Of a stretch of 64,000 nucleotides of DNA, positions 1-12,853 are shown piece by piece. This DNA is from Miltochrista miniata (lineage: Eukaryota; Arthropoda; Insecta; Lepidoptera; Erebidae): contig OW121774.1 in the NCBI GenBank assembly GCA_933228765.1, positions 21,977,421-22,041,420 of the forward strand. Direction: 5' to 3'. The notes under the pieces are model-generated. The model ran no database searches, had not been told where the DNA came from, and was given only the letters and a program-made list of their open reading frames with translations. Each line of letters starts with the position of its first letter. Within the stretch, counting starts at the first letter, position 1. Made by a program: the position numbers and the translations under genes.

Positions 1-485
1 GACTATAAAGACGAGGTGAGAACAGATGCAATGAAAACAAGAAAAATAATTCATTTAAACAATGATATTGATTAAACGTAGGATTCACACGCGAGCAATC
101 ACAATGGCTAAGAAAAACTATAACAAAAACTAACAGACTGTTTGAAGGTTAAGTGCAAAGATCTTGTTCTGTGTAGGAAGTGATTCGTCAAATCTGCTTG
201 CGGCTTATGTGGTCCTGGTACATTAAATTTAATCTCGTTTGCTAATGTACCGGGGAAATCACAAGGAAAAGTTGGTGATAGAATTTGATATAATAACGTT
301 GAATATCTAAACTAAATCTAAATAAAGCCCCCGTGGCATTGTGCCCCAAAAGTTTAGTAGCATTCTCCCTTTGAAGAGCAATACCTACTCGCTAAGAGGG
401 AAAACTGGGTTAGGACACATTAGTACCATATTGCCCTAACCGGAGTTTTGGCGCGAACACGAAAGGACTCGTACATTTTTTTTTT

Positions 486-840
486 TGGAACGAAGTTCCT
501 TATCGCGCGTTGTGAAAGGGGGCTAGACGGAAAAAATTCTCACGAAAAGTTGTAACGACACTTTTTTAACCGACTTCAAAAAAGGAGGAGGTTACTCAAT
601 TCGGCCGTTTATATGTTTTTGCTATAGTATGGAGGGTAGAGGCACCTCTACCCTCCTTTAATATGGGGGGGGGGGGGATTTAATATGGGGGAAGGGGGGG
701 CAATTCCTTCACTAATTATCGTTTTTGTTCTCGTTTTCGTTTTCGTTTTCGTTTTTGTTAAAGTACAATAAAATTTTAAAACTAAAATAAAATTTTATTA
801 CAATTCCTGCACTAATTAATTGAAAGGAACTTCGTTCCAT
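486..840. repeat. Possible short element with GGAACGAAGTTCC ends; G-rich core
   Basis: TGGAACGAAGTTCCTT at 486-501 faces its complement at about 825-839. Inside are AACCGACTTCAAAAAAGGAG (565), a 13-G run (665-677) and a TCGTTTTCGTTTTCG microsatellite (719-757). Confidence 0.5.
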
Positions 841-871
841 TCGGGTGTCCCTTGACACCTCTAAAGTTTTT

Positions 872-1631
872 TCTTCTTGTTCTTGGACTTTCTCGGTTTG
901 AGAGTATGCCAAAGTCAAGTAAATTTCATTGTGAAAATATAAATTATTTTCATATTATGATTCTTCTTATGAGCAGCGTATTCATGTATGTCCAAGTTTG
1001 GACTAAGTTCTACTCTAGTAAGGCGGTGGTACCTTACTAGGGCTTGCTGTGGAATTCGTCGACAAACCTAAAAACTCGCGTTTCACTGCGCTTTATCACT
1101 TTCCAACACTTTGCACGTTGTCGAACCTTTATGTTTAATAATCCACCATAAATTACACATAAACACTCGAAATTACACTAGTTTTGAAAAATTATTAAAA
1201 CGCAATGTAATGCTTGTCTGAAAGTTTCCCGCCGAATCGACTCGTACATTATTCCGTGTTGTAATTTTTCAAAATTAGTGTATTTATGAGTATTTATGTT
1301 TAATAATAGTGGATTCTTAAACATAAAAGTTTCAACAACGTGGACAAGTGTTGGAAAGTGATACGCGACTTTTTTGTACCACCAAACTCCAAAGACAACT
1401 CTTAGTAAAGTACCACCGCTTTACTTGAGTACAAAATTTGTCCAAACTGGAACATACATGAATACGCTGATAATAAAAATAATTATTAAGAAAAATATAT
1501 ATTACACTTACACTGCTATTTGCAAGATTCTCAACATGAAAAGGATTGATATTTTCGATAGGTATATAATTGACTTGACATTGGCATACTCTCAAGCCGA
1601 GAAAGTCCAAGATATAAGGAAAAGAAGAAGA
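872..1631. mobile_element. Fold-back element, ~330-370-bp arms
   Basis: 872-1199 and 1257-1631 are diverged reverse complements (CTTGGACTTTCTCGG.TTGAGAGTATGCC versus GGCATACTCTCAA.CCGAGAAAGTCCAAG; CAGCGTATTCATGTATGT versus ACATACATGAATACGCTG). No clear target duplication. Confidence 0.8.
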
Positions 1632-2309
1632 AGTGCCCTAACCAACAGCTTATGTGATCCTAATATTCCTAATACTTTTTTTATCTCATTTGCTGATTTT
1701 CTCTAACGAAAATTCTATCCAATTTACGCTACGTGTGTGGGTAGGGTAGGGTATTATTCTCAAAAGAACACATTCGTAAAACACGATATTCGCAAAACAT
1801 CACAATTTCAAAATATCATTAACCCATTCGCCAAAAAATAACATTCCTGCTCAATGATGTTGTTTGGACTTATTTTGATGACCCGGATGAAAGTTTGACT
1901 TATGAAGGTCCTTACTTACAGGAAACTTACGAGGCTTCTTTCTAGTCAAAATATGTTGAGAAGTTTAGACACAAAGATGAAACAAACACACAAAAACAGA
2001 CTGCCAAGTTCATTAACCCTTTTATCGGCTTTGCCCTACTCAGAAAAGTAGTGTATCAAGTCTATTTGGTTACAACGATCAAAACTAGTGAGTAATGAGT
2101 ACTTGTGTCCACGAATCGTGACGGTCTACAAGGTGTTATTAAACGCACATAAAATTAAGCATTATGTCGGTACCACTGAACTACGTCGTAAGTCGTAACT
2201 CGTATATAATTCACGCACGGCGCGCGCGCAGACCGTTGCGAGCCTTTAAAAGTAAAAACCAGCCAAGTGCGCGTCGAACTCGCGCACGGAGAGTGCCGTA
2301 CCTACCAAA

Positions 2310-2557
2310 AACAAGAAGCCGTGAGATCGGTCTCACCAGGCTGCCCCTCTCTAACACGTCTGCTAAAAACCACGCGACCTATTGTTTTCAGAATTTTGTA
2401 TAGGTACTCTCTCAAAATGACCAGCTATTACTGTCTGCAAGATTTCAATATTGAAGACACGTGGTTTTGAAGTTATGAGTTTAATGCAACAGACACACAG
2501 ACTACAGACAAAATCTGGACATAAACCCCTCTGCACTCTATTTTATAGAGAGGGGCT
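2310..2557 (+). repeat. H repeat
   Basis: AACAAGAAGCCGTGAGATCG to TTTATAGAGAGGGGCT, with a diverged middle. Confidence 0.75.
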
Positions 2558-2589
2558 AAAAACGGCAAGAATCACGTTTGTTGTATGGG

Positions 2590-2775
2590 AGCCCCATGTA
2601 ATTCTTATAATTTTCTGATTTGTTGTAACGGAAATACATAAACTGTGACAATTTCAGCTCTCTAGCTATTACGGTTCGTGAGATACAGCCTCATGACGGA
2701 CAGACAGACAGACGGACGGCGAAGTCTCATGAACAGGGTTCCGTTTTTACTCTTTGGGTACGGAACCCCAAAAAT
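2590..2775 (-). repeat. P repeat
   Basis: GCTCTCTAGCTATTACGGTT, CGGACAGACAGACAGACGGA and AGGGTTCCGTTTTTACTC. Confidence 0.75.
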
Positions 2776-3080
2776 GTGTATTTATATTATAATGTGTTAT
2801 TATAATTTATAAGTTTTATAACAGACTATGTAGGTATTATATAACACACGTGTCAGCTTGTGGGCAGTTACACGTGTAGTTATAATTACCGATGTGTTTT
2901 ATTTTAATTAAATTGTCTATGTCCGATAAGTAGATCATAAGAAATTAATTTAGGCTACCTTACTACGCTGTCGCGTCTCTTTCTGTGTTTACTCTTTGGG
3001 TAGGCCCTAACCCTTAACTTTGAAAAGCCACAACTTCTGATACTTTATTAAGTTAATATTAATTTATAAATTTTATAATA

Positions 3081-3410
3081 AAGCCCTGTGTGGCAACAGG
3101 AAGGAGTGCAAAATTTCGTGGCCCCAATTTATTCCAAGGGTGTCGTAAGAGGCGACTAAGGGAACACTTTCTCAAAACGAGCCATTGCGCAGAGATGGAA
3201 AACTCGAAATGAAAACCGGTTGTCAGTAAAATGACAATCGTTAAGTCAAGTTGAAGGCGGAAGGAAAAAAATCAACTGCGGGTCAGAACCTGTGCTTGTC
3301 AAATTCAACACGGCAATAGGCTAACCACCTATTACATAGGACATAGGGCTGTAAGGTGGAGTGGGGGAAACTGTGCCTCAGCTTACCTTTTCAGGAATAA
3401 AGGCGTTACT
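3081..3410 (+). mobile_element. SINE with alternative head
   Basis: AAGCCCTGTGTGGCAACAGG, GGGTGTCGTAAGAGGCGACT, then the shared body ACCGGTTGTCAGTAAAATGA and the tail TTCAGGAATAAAGGCGTTAC. Confidence 0.78.
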
Positions 3411-3659
3411 ATGTATATGTATGCAAAATCTGTTTAAACGTAAGTATATCAATCTTAACATTATTTAAAGAGAGTACTCGTATGACAGCGTCATGTTTAC
3501 ATTGCCAGCGAACTATGTAAACAACCCGGCGTTGTTTGCGCTCAATGTTTAAACTGACTGGCGTTTTTATTGTTATTGTCTAATTCACAACGAGTTTTGC
3601 AATGGTTTCAATTGCTTGAACATTCAATCAATTATATTTAGATTGTAAAACTCTTTTAG

Positions 3660-4240
3660 TGTACCTAAACCAATTTGTTTGAAAGAAACGAAAGTTGTGT
3701 ACCAGGGTTGTAGAAAGTGGGAAGAGCTAGCCTTCTCTCTATAGAGTGGGATGGCAAGGCGAGGAAAATCAAAAAGCCCCAAAGACTTAAAAGATGAGGT
3801 CGCAGTGGTATCCAAAAGCTGCCGAGAACCCTGGGACGTCCTTCAGAGGAATTACCCGGGACTCCCGACCTACAGTTTGTAGGATCCCGTGTGGTCTGAT
3901 TTCCACACGCAAAAAATAGCGAGGAAAATGAAATATCCTCCTTTTTTTAACGTGAGGAAAATCCTACATAGATACTTTGCCGAACTCCTACCGACTAACA
4001 ACCAACGGTTTCCTACCTAATGCCTACGGTTGGGAGCCCTGGGTAAGCCCTCAGAAGGATGACCCCAGGACCCCAACTTCATATTTCCTCCTATCTTATG
4101 GATTGCCTGTATAAAAATGTTGCATGGTACCAGGATCGTAGCAAGTGAAAAGAGATAAAGGTTCTGCCTAACTTGAATGGGTGACACCAACACGAACAAG
4201 AACATTGGAACCATCAGATGTAGTCAAGAGGCACAAAAAA
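3660..4240. repeat. LINE-end and C-repeat debris
   Basis: 3680-3750 and 4113-4200 are worn LINE C-termini (CCAGGATCGTAGCAAGTG). 3830-3905 (-) and 3914-4080 (+) are C repeats facing each other. Confidence 0.6.
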
Positions 4241-4734
4241 CAACTGTCATATCTTAAAAAATATATTAAATTTAGAATATTAATGTAGAGCTCAAAATGA
4301 AATTGTAACTAAACTTCGTATAACTTTAGCTAGATGTCGCCACGTCGCCAGTAAACAAACGTTCTAACTTATAATGGAATGAGAGGCGCAGTTAGAGACA
4401 TCCGACTAACTTGACGAAGTTTCATTAGTGTAATTATAATATAGCTCGCAACTGGGTCCCGCTTTTAGATTACAGTGACACGATATTTTCTTCTTACAAT
4501 GTGTATCCTTACGTCTCGACTTACTAATATTAAATGCGAAAGTTGGTAAGCACGAATATTTGTTACTCTTTCTTTCTCATCGGATCTGGCTGAAATTGGT
4601 ACAGGGATGGATTATAGTCTAGAATAACACAAAGGCTATTCTAAATCTATGGAATCAGATTTTAGGAGAACTGCGGGTGACATCTAGTTTCTGAAACAAA
4701 GGTGTCACCTAGATGTTAAGCGGAGTCAATCAAA

Positions 4735-4960
4735 TAAGCCTGTGGCAGTCTACTGGTGGACGTAGGCCTCACAATCCTCGCCACAACAGACGATCCTGCG
4801 CCTTTCGCATTCAGTTCCAGCCTGCGACCTTTTCCAGGTCGTCGGTCCATCTGGCATCTGGCATCGGGGCGTCCTACCGGTCGACCCGATGCCAGATGCC
4901 ACGTTTGCCACGTTTGCCGAGCCGCGGATTCCACTCCAGAACCCGTCTGATATCAAGGGG
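4735..4960 (-). mobile_element. RTE-type LINE C-terminal fragment with small internal palindrome
   Basis: Minus-strand GFWSGIRGSA, GRTPRCQMPDGPTTWKRSQA is a worn GRP..RW.DDL...AG. CATCTGGCATCGGG and CCCGATGCCAGATG (about 4853, 4887) form an inserted inverted repeat. Confidence 0.65.
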
Positions 4961-5249
4961 AGTAGTGCTCATTATTAACAATCTGGAGGGTACAGGATTG
5001 ACAAATCGAGGGTGTAAGGTCTCCCCTTCCCTCTTTTATTGTCGTTCTAAGATGGGATTCCGCCATGTAACGCCAGGTGCCATTAGTTATGTCATCTAGA
5101 TTTTTTAAAGCGCTCATAGCTTGCCGACTAGTGTTCCGAAAGCGTCAAATATTTTACGGTCCTCAGATGGGTCATCAACTCTGAGACAAAAACAGACGCT
5201 AAAATGTGGGCGTATTATATGCTTCTGCCCACCCTTCCAGAACAGACTA

Positions 5250-6740
5250 CTGATACTTATTATCTTGGGTTAAATCATATTCCCATGGATATAAATAACT
5301 GTAGAGCAAACCAAATTAACAGACGAAAGTCCTTCAGCACAAAATAAATATTACAAAAGCAAATCCAAGAGCCCTCAAGATGGTTGATGAAAAATTATTT
5401 CTTGAAATCCCACTTGACCTCATTTCTCATTCATTAGGTACCCTTAGTAAAGTAAGAAGCCCATTTCACATTTATAGGTAATTTTGACTCTTATGAAATG
5501 TGAATGTTGAGTTAAGATATTGGGCGTTACATGAATACTGTTTCATTCAGGAATACTGTTTCATTCATGTCCTGTACGTAAAATTGTCCTGTAACAGTTG
5601 TGGAGAATTTCGAAAAGACTGTATCACAGAGGGCAACACAGTGTGAGCGGCTAGGCGTGTGCAACGGTACCATCACGCGTCAGACCGGAGCGGGGGCTCT
5701 TTCATCCCTGAGCATTATAGCTCTGGCTTTCTCAGTCTGACCGGCCAATTAAGTCAAGCCAGTTTTGAGATTTGCTGCAATCACAAAAGAAGCGTAATGC
5801 TCTCCCGTTAGCCCATTAAATGCTAACCAGTAGAGAAGAATAACAAACTCTGAGGAATTGGGACCGATGTGTAGCCACGCAGAAAATGGATGACTCAAAA
5901 AGCAAATTTACTGTGCCCTCAAAGGACTGAGTAAATCCTATGAAAACATAATGACGGTTTTCGAGGGATCATTGTTATTTGTAAGGAACAAGAATTTTAT
6001 TGTAGATGAGTGAATCACCTTTACTTACTCTCAAAAGAGTTAGAGAGATATCATAAGATTTTACGATTACCATAACATGCTTGTACAGAATCGTATAATC
6101 TACAACCTACAACTTACAAAAAAATCAACAATACATCGACACACAACGTTATCATCTACACATGTCGCGCGATGACAATAAATTGTGTACTACGGTACTA
6201 CGGCAAGCGTTCGACACGGTTGCGTGTATCTTGACAGCGCTACTGTGACGTCATCAACATCTGTTCCTTACACACTGCACTAAGTACCCTAAAATATTCC
6301 ATCTCTCTCACTCACACCTATAAATTAGCCTTAAGGTGAAAAAGAGACGACAATACCTGTTGGGCGTCCCCCAAGGTATCGTTTTGGGACACTTTATTCT
6401 TCTCGTATACATAGCTGTAAAAGTTTGAAAGGGTTGTTTTGGCAGCGCATTGTTTCAATTTTATACTTTTTCTTATTGTCGCTCGCTACGAACTTGCTTC
6501 TAGGTTAATTAATTTGGACACCGCCTTTGGAGTTGTTTAGTCTCATTTTTAAGATGAAAAATTTTAGGATTTCAGTAATTAAGTATTTAGGCATGGCATT
6601 ATATGCCTGCATATAGCAGGCTCTACTTACAATTTTGTTGCCCCTGTAATTTTAGCTTGTAGGTACTTATCTATAAGTACTTTCATCATATTATTAGGCT
6701 GAAGCGTTTGTTTCAAAAATTGTTTTACAGTACGATAGTC
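5250..6740. other. No gene recognised
   Basis: AT-rich. 5640-5760 has a GC-richer patch (TGAGCGGCTAGGCGTGTGCA) of unknown origin. Confidence 0.45.
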
Positions 6741-6743
6741 CAC

Positions 6744-7016
6744 TTATTGAGGCTTTATAACATCACGGTAAGAGGAATAGGGGCCAAGCAGCAATGACGT
6801 TTTATTCCTTTTGAGAGCTGTACACGCGATTGCAAACATGTTGGCGCAGGTCAGCTGAGTGTCATACCCACTTTCAACTGCTGCGTTGACTAAGTGACAC
6901 CATGGATAAAGCAAGTAGTTGTTCCAGCTCGATAACCAGGTGTCACAATGATTATTGACTGCCTTTCTAAAAAGAAGTGATTGTTCTGTAGTACTTAGTT
7001 GTTCATGACTGGACAT
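6744..7016 (-). CDS. Hypothetical 90-residue frame, status doubtful
   Basis: The frame MSSHEQLSTTEQSLLFRKAV to SYRDVIKPQ has mixed composition and no low-complexity bias. However, no family is recognised and no splice partner or promoter is evident. It could be an exon or a chance frame in AT-rich DNA. Confidence 0.15.
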   Translation of the reverse strand: MSSHEQLSTTEQSLLFRKAVNNHCDTWLSSWNNYLLYPWCHLVNAAVESGYDTQLTCANMFAIACTALKRNKTSLLLGPYSSYRDVIKPQ

Positions 7017-7878
7017 ATTGTGATGGATGTGCAGTCAAGTGGAATGAGGTACTTTTACATTGGTGATAGCTTTCATGATTATCGTGATGGATATTGTCAC
7101 ATTTTGCTTGACAACCAGCTTGAATATGTGCGCTGCTCCTTGGAGTAGTTTTTTTTTTTTTAATTAAGACATTAAGATACATAGTCTAATGTTACAGAAT
7201 ATTTTGGCGTTGTAATGTCGAATGAAAATGGATTCAGCATAGATAAAATAAAAATTAAAAGTTAGTAGCATTGTAAAAACTTCATTTACTTAGGTATTTT
7301 TGTTTTAGAAATTTATTTGTGATTGATAAAGTGACATTTGTAACCCACTTGTTCAACAACCATTTATTAGACAAAGATGGTAAATGCTGTTGTTGTTAGA
7401 AATAAATTTAAAACTTTAATAATAATAAAAATAAGGGCAATTTTATTCTGTTATAGGTACCTACCTAAGTTATCTTTTAGCTAAGGTGCATGTCGATGTC
7501 CTTGACACAATTTGCTATTTAAAACATAATATCCTATTACATATTTGCATAAATTTAATATACCATCTTTCAGTGAAACTCATATTATAAAAATGTGGGA
7601 TTATCACAACTGGCAAGAATGGTGCATTCTTTCGGCTTGTCATACACCGTGTTTAACAAACCAGCCACTGAGTCATTCTGCGTAGATATTGTCATTTCAT
7701 CAGACACGTAAGGAAGACAAACAAACACCTTTATACCTACCTAGGTAAGTAAATACATTTTACCTAAGCCTAACTAACTCCTAATCCTTTAAAAATTAAA
7801 CACCCAACAGTCAGAATCATAACAAACATGGATTCTTTGGCGCGAATTGGAAGGAATCGTATCGCGTCGTTTTGTTAA

Positions 7879-8075
7879 TTCGCAAAATTAGTGTAATTTC
7901 GAGTGTTTTGTGTGTATTAATGGTGGATTCTTAAACATAAACGTTCGACAACGTGCACTAGTGTTGGGAAGTGATAAAACGCAGTGAATCGCAACTTTGC
8001 AGTTTCCGACAAAAAATCCAAAGGAACTTTCAGAAATGTATCCACCGCTTTTCTGAAAGAAGACTGACTTCGACT
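7879..8075 (+). repeat. Single arm of the 872-1631 fold-back family
   Basis: CAAAATTAGTGTAATTTCGA, GTGGATTCTTAAACATAAAC, and CACTAGTGTTGGGAAGTGAT match the right arm at 1270-1370. Confidence 0.75.
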
Positions 8076-8470
8076 TAGGGCTGTACTTGACTTTGACTGG
8101 ACTTAGAGGACGAGGACTGTGACTTATTAAAGCAAAATGAAGAGTTATTGAATATACAAGATTTGGCTGTATGGCTCAAATTGCCTTTGCCTATCCGAAA
8201 ATGGATAAATAAAACTACTACTACTACATAACAAACATTTTAAAAATAGAACATCAGAATGAATGAGAAGGTACGTTCGGGGAGTGCGCCCCTACAACTG
8301 CACATTGTTGTCGTTCCGTGCACGTGCACTGCGCGTGCGGGGCGGCAACGTCGCACAGGTATCGAGTTCCCTTCTGGAAAAGGCTAACCACCAGTACTTT
8401 ATGTTTTCCTAGTATAAAGACATGATAATGACGTAATGAGCTATAGAATGTTTGTAATGTACTTGTAATT

Positions 8471-8693
8471 AACAAGAAAGCCGTGAGATCGTTCTCACCA
8501 GACTGCCCCTCTCTAACACGTTTATTGTGAAAGTGAAAGTTCAATCCTATTAACGTTGTCATTTTTGTTTTATTTCAAACTTTGAACAGGTGATCCACGT
8601 GACCTAGTGATTTAGTTTTATGCAACAGAGTCACAGACTACAGACAAAGTCTCGCCATAAGCCCCTCTGCACTCTATTTTATAGAGAGGGGCT
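8471..8693 (+). repeat. H repeat (hairpin family), full copy
   Basis: AACAAGAAAGCCGTGAGATC to TTTATAGAGAGGGGCT. The terminal hairpin AAGCCCCTCTGC...AGAGAGGGGCT is intact. Confidence 0.8.
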
Positions 8694-8699
8694 AAAATG

Positions 8700-9970
8700 A
8701 CTAAATGACGATTCGGACACTGTGTCCGAATTGTCAATTTCAATTTTATTACATTTTCTGGGTGACAATTCTGACACCAAAGCTGATTTGTACAGACAGT
8801 AAGACCAAAAAGATATTACTATCGCTGTGCGAGTCCGACTCGCACTTGGCCGGTTTTTATGTTTCTAGTTGAGTTCAAGGTTCAAGTACACTAAAACCGG
8901 ACTCAAATCATAGTCAATTACATAAATTGCTACTTTTAAGTTATGGTTTGTCGCCCAAAGAGCACTATCTTGAAACTCAAGCTTCCTTGTGCTCCAGAAA
9001 TGTTGAAGAGTTGATGAATGCGCTCTATTAGAGACTTCAAAGCTATAACCACGTCAATCATGTAACCTTGGTACACACACAAATATTATTGGATAATCTC
9101 CATAATATTTTCTATTAAAAAAACAAAATGGCACATCGTAGCATCAACCTTGGGTATAGAGTTCGCGTTACTCGTCAATTACCCACATAGTACGACTGCT
9201 AACAAGGTCAAAACGTTTTTTTCTTATTCAAAAATATAATTCAAAGTTCAATTCAACATGGACAGGTTAACATTCAATGTGTACTATAAATATAACAGAA
9301 TCGGTGAATTATTGAAATCTTATTAAACTTCGCTCAACCAGGCTCAACTGCCTAAGTTCCCGGCAGAGCGGTGTGGGAGCAATCCCGTGGGAACCCTGTT
9401 TTATAAACAAACGCTCTTATTTTAGGAGTGGATGTGAGAAAATCCTAACTTGTTTCTGTTCTAACTTAAGCATTTTTTTTGCGAATGATTGACAGTAGTC
9501 TAAGAAAATGCTCAAGGAAAATTAAGTAGTAGTAGTACCTAGTAATATAGTCTTTTGGTTATGTACTTCTGGTATAATTTAAATATTAGATGTTTCTTTA
9601 GATTACAGAGTTATCTAATCTGATTCTACACCTTTTCTACTTGCTGCGATCCCAGTATTATTCAATCAGAGTACAAACTCCTCTGATTTTGGAGGGAAAG
9701 AGAATCTTCGGTCTTTCTCTAATAAACGAGTTAAGTACTTGCTCGTCATGTTATACGAGTCTTCTATTCTCTTGAAGAGAGATTGAAATCGTCCAAAAAG
9801 CCACTTCAAATCTTCGCGCTGAAATTCCCATAAGACTACAAATCTAAGTCCCTATCTACCACCAAATAAAGTCACTGGGAATAACGTACCTATACGTTTT
9901 GTATGCCTCTGTCCACCATCCCATTAGCTTAGTAGTAAAACTCTTAACTCGATAATCTTCTGAAAAAAGG
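8700..9970. other. No gene recognised
   Basis: AT-rich single-copy-looking DNA. 8820-8860 has GCGAGTCCGACTCGCACTTG, a motif also seen at 46270-46300 (GCGCGAATCCAACTCGCACT). Confidence 0.45.
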
Positions 9971-9975
9971 CCTGT

Positions 9976-10150
9976 CTTCAGATTTTAAAAGTGTCTTCAT
10001 AAATGCTCTTCGGTTAAGAGTACCCTTAACCGAAGAGCATTTCTGAAGACACTTTTGAAAGCTGAAGAAGCGAAAGTTGTTTGCCAGGATCGTAGCAAGT
10101 GGAAAGTCATAGTCTCTGCCTCCCCCGTTGAAAGACAGTCGTGATGTTAT
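9976..10150 (+). mobile_element. RTE-type LINE 3' end with inverted copy of its own start
   Basis: 10024-10150 reads LTEEHF.RHF..AEEAKVVCQDRSKWKVIVSA-like pieces, like 23690-23845. 9976-10018 is an inverted copy of 10026-10070 (GCTCTTCGGTTAAG facing CTTAACCGAAGAGC), which makes a ~42-bp hairpin. Confidence 0.7.
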
Positions 10151-10151
10151 A

Positions 10152-10942
10152 CAGGGTGAATTTTTCAAAAGGGATTGGATGGCCAAATCCGAAACTATAA
10201 GGAATAGCGAAAAATGCTCAAAGGAGTCACGAGCCCGATTTTGATGAAACTTAAAACCTCATCATTAGATTTTTGAAAAACCCATGATCCTAGCTGGGAA
10301 TCGAACTTGTTGATTTTGAAAAAAAAACACACCCTTTATTATTACACCATACGATAGTGTTGCTATTAAGGATCATATTCTGGGAAGTAATGATATACGG
10401 CAAACTACAGGAAAGAGCTCATCTTTAACAAAATACATTTTATTTTTCTTACGTTAACTGATTAATTGTTCAAAATCTTTGCAATACATAGCTGGATTCG
10501 AAACCTCAAGGAATAATTAAGGAATATTATTGATTCCGTTGAGAATATTCTCTAAAAAATCATTCTGAGCATAATTTAAAACACGGAATAGTTACGATCT
10601 AGTCTGGGATTTCGAACGAAACAAATTATGATACAAAATTTAGGTACATGAAATATGCATTCTGTTAAAATTCCAATTGTTCCTAAAATTTGGCGTATAT
10701 CATTACTTTGCAAATTTTGATCCTTAACAGCGACTCTATCGTATGGTGTAATAATAAAGGGTGTGTTTTTTTTTTCAAAATCAACAAGCTCGATTCCCAG
10801 CTAGGATCATGGGTTTTTCAAAAATCTAATGATGAGGTTTTAAGTTTCATCAAAATCGGGCTCGTGACTCCTTTCAGCATTTTTCGCTATTCCTTATAGT
10901 TTCGGATTTGGCCATCCAATCCCTTTTCAAAAATTCACCCTG
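10152..10942. mobile_element. Fold-back element with 222-bp inverted arms, CAGGGTG ends
   Basis: 10152-10373 (CAGGGTGAATTTTTCAAAAG and on) is the near-perfect complement of 10721-10942. The loop is about 350 bp. The flanks are TA (10150-10151, 10943-10944). It has no transposase. It sits in the microsatellite tail of a LINE 3' end. Confidence 0.9.
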
Positions 10943-12017
10943 TATATAACCTTGATAGGTACTAAATAATTATCTAACAGGTGTCGAACCCGACACTTGG
11001 ACCAAATGTTTGTACACGTGTAATTCGAAATGTACAAGTGTCGCGTTGAACCGTCTGCTTCTACAAATAAAATTACGCAAGCGACGCAGATGTTGGTAGT
11101 AATGACTAGGTCTCCATTTTGAATGGATCTTTGTGTGATAAAAGAGGATACACGTGTCACCACAGAGGCTAGTCATTTTGTAGGGTTAATACAAAGCAGT
11201 AGGTATGTGACCGCCACATAGTTAAGTTCAATCGAAATCCTACATCGCGATCTCAGCTCAGAGTAATGCCCACATTTCACCTTATATTTTTTAGAATTTT
11301 TCCCGCGTATGTGTGTGTGGTGAGCCGTATTGAAATGGACAGGCGCAGGATAAGATAAAATAATGTTCATAGGTACCTACCTACCACCTTGTCCTTCCAT
11401 CTAGGCCTTTGAAAATGCTGTGAAGCGAAACCGGTCAGGTTTATAATAATAAATATTGTGGAACAGTACCAGTGTCGTTTTCAATATGTGCAGCAAGTTC
11501 TACCAACTGCCATCAATCAACAGTATCAATAATGTTCATAGGTATTTACATAAGTTTAATAATAAAAATAACGATTCCCAACAATGGGTTTCTCTATGAA
11601 GTAACACCTTTTGCAATTTCATTTAATAAAACGATTCCATTACTTATAAAAAAAATCATAATCTCAATTCAATTTCATTCGTCGATTTCTTTATTTATTT
11701 TCTTAGCGAGCTGTTTATTTTAATTAAAATCATTTTCCAATCAGTAGCGCCCACGTTCATGTTGTCAAACTATTTATTCGTAATTTCAATTACAAAATGG
11801 CCGTCGCGTCGCTGTCACAATTAAAACGCGCGCGATGCTTTCACTTCAATATCATTTAGAATAGATTAGATCATACAAGAAACTATTATGTTATCTACCT
11901 TTCTTGCGCGGCTGTTACAGGAAAAAAAGAAAGGATTTCATTGTTGTACTACATTGGTAATCAAACAGAAATACATTGTCAAAGTACGTTGTAGGCAAAT
12001 TACCTTTTTTATTTTTA

Positions 12018-12450
12018 GGCATCGTGCAATTTAGGTACTTCCGAGTTTTTTTTTATATACCACTAAGGTGGCGGACAAGCATACGGCCCACCAGAAGGAC
12101 TGGTGGTCACCGCAGCCTATGAACGTTGGCAACACCAGAGGTGCCACACTAGCGCTGCCGACCCTGTAAAAACCTTCTTAGACCCCTTTTGAAGAGCCCC
12201 ATATTGTAGGCGTTTGGGAAAACCGAGTTTCAGGTATTTCACGTTTTAGTTAGTTTTGCAGTAGTGGCATTGTGCAATTGAGGTACTTCGCTCATTGCGT
12301 CTGGTTTGTTTTTCCAATATGGTTTTAGGTTTTACGGGATTTTTGATACCCTTATGGTAACACCAGATGTACTGGTGGTGACTGTAGCCTAAGGATGTTT
12401 GCAATGCAACACCAGAGGCGCTAAACTCGCACTGTCGCACAAAAACCTTA
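12018..12450 (-). mobile_element. Two LINE 3' tails side by side
   Basis: 12052-12229 and about 12340-12450 both read on the minus strand like the end of the LINE at 49850 (AAAAGGGGTC, CAGGGTCGGCAGCGC, GGTGTTGC.AACGTTC). Each is preceded by GGCAT.GTGCAATT.AGGTAC (12018, 12267), so the block may be a local duplication. Confidence 0.7.
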
Positions 12451-12853
12451 TCAGCTTCCTTATACAAGTGGCACAAGCGTAAACCGCAAACGAAAGGAAA
12501 GAATATATCGACCAACCACACCCAAGCTTGTGATCCCGCGGCGGCAGGCCTTCTAGAAGAACCTTGTTGACGCGAATGTAGCACTTAAGGTGTTGCTAAT
12601 GTTTATAGGTGTAAGCTACCTCCCCCGATCAGGTGGGTCCTATATTGATAACAATGGTAAAGTATGAACTGTATTTACATGGAAAAAATAATGGAACCCC
12701 ACAAGAATAGGTAGGCTTGGACAAAAACAAATGACGAAATGTGATCGTAAAGTATGCCTCTGCTTACCCACTCGAGTAGACGTGGCTATAATTATTAGGT
12801 ATGTATGGAATTGGAAAATTTAGAAATTATGCAAAATTTACTATGCTACTTTA

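Noticed and set aside
2164..2403. 79-residue plus-strand frame
   Set aside because: It overlaps an H repeat, has Arg-rich composition from a CG-rich patch, and no homology.
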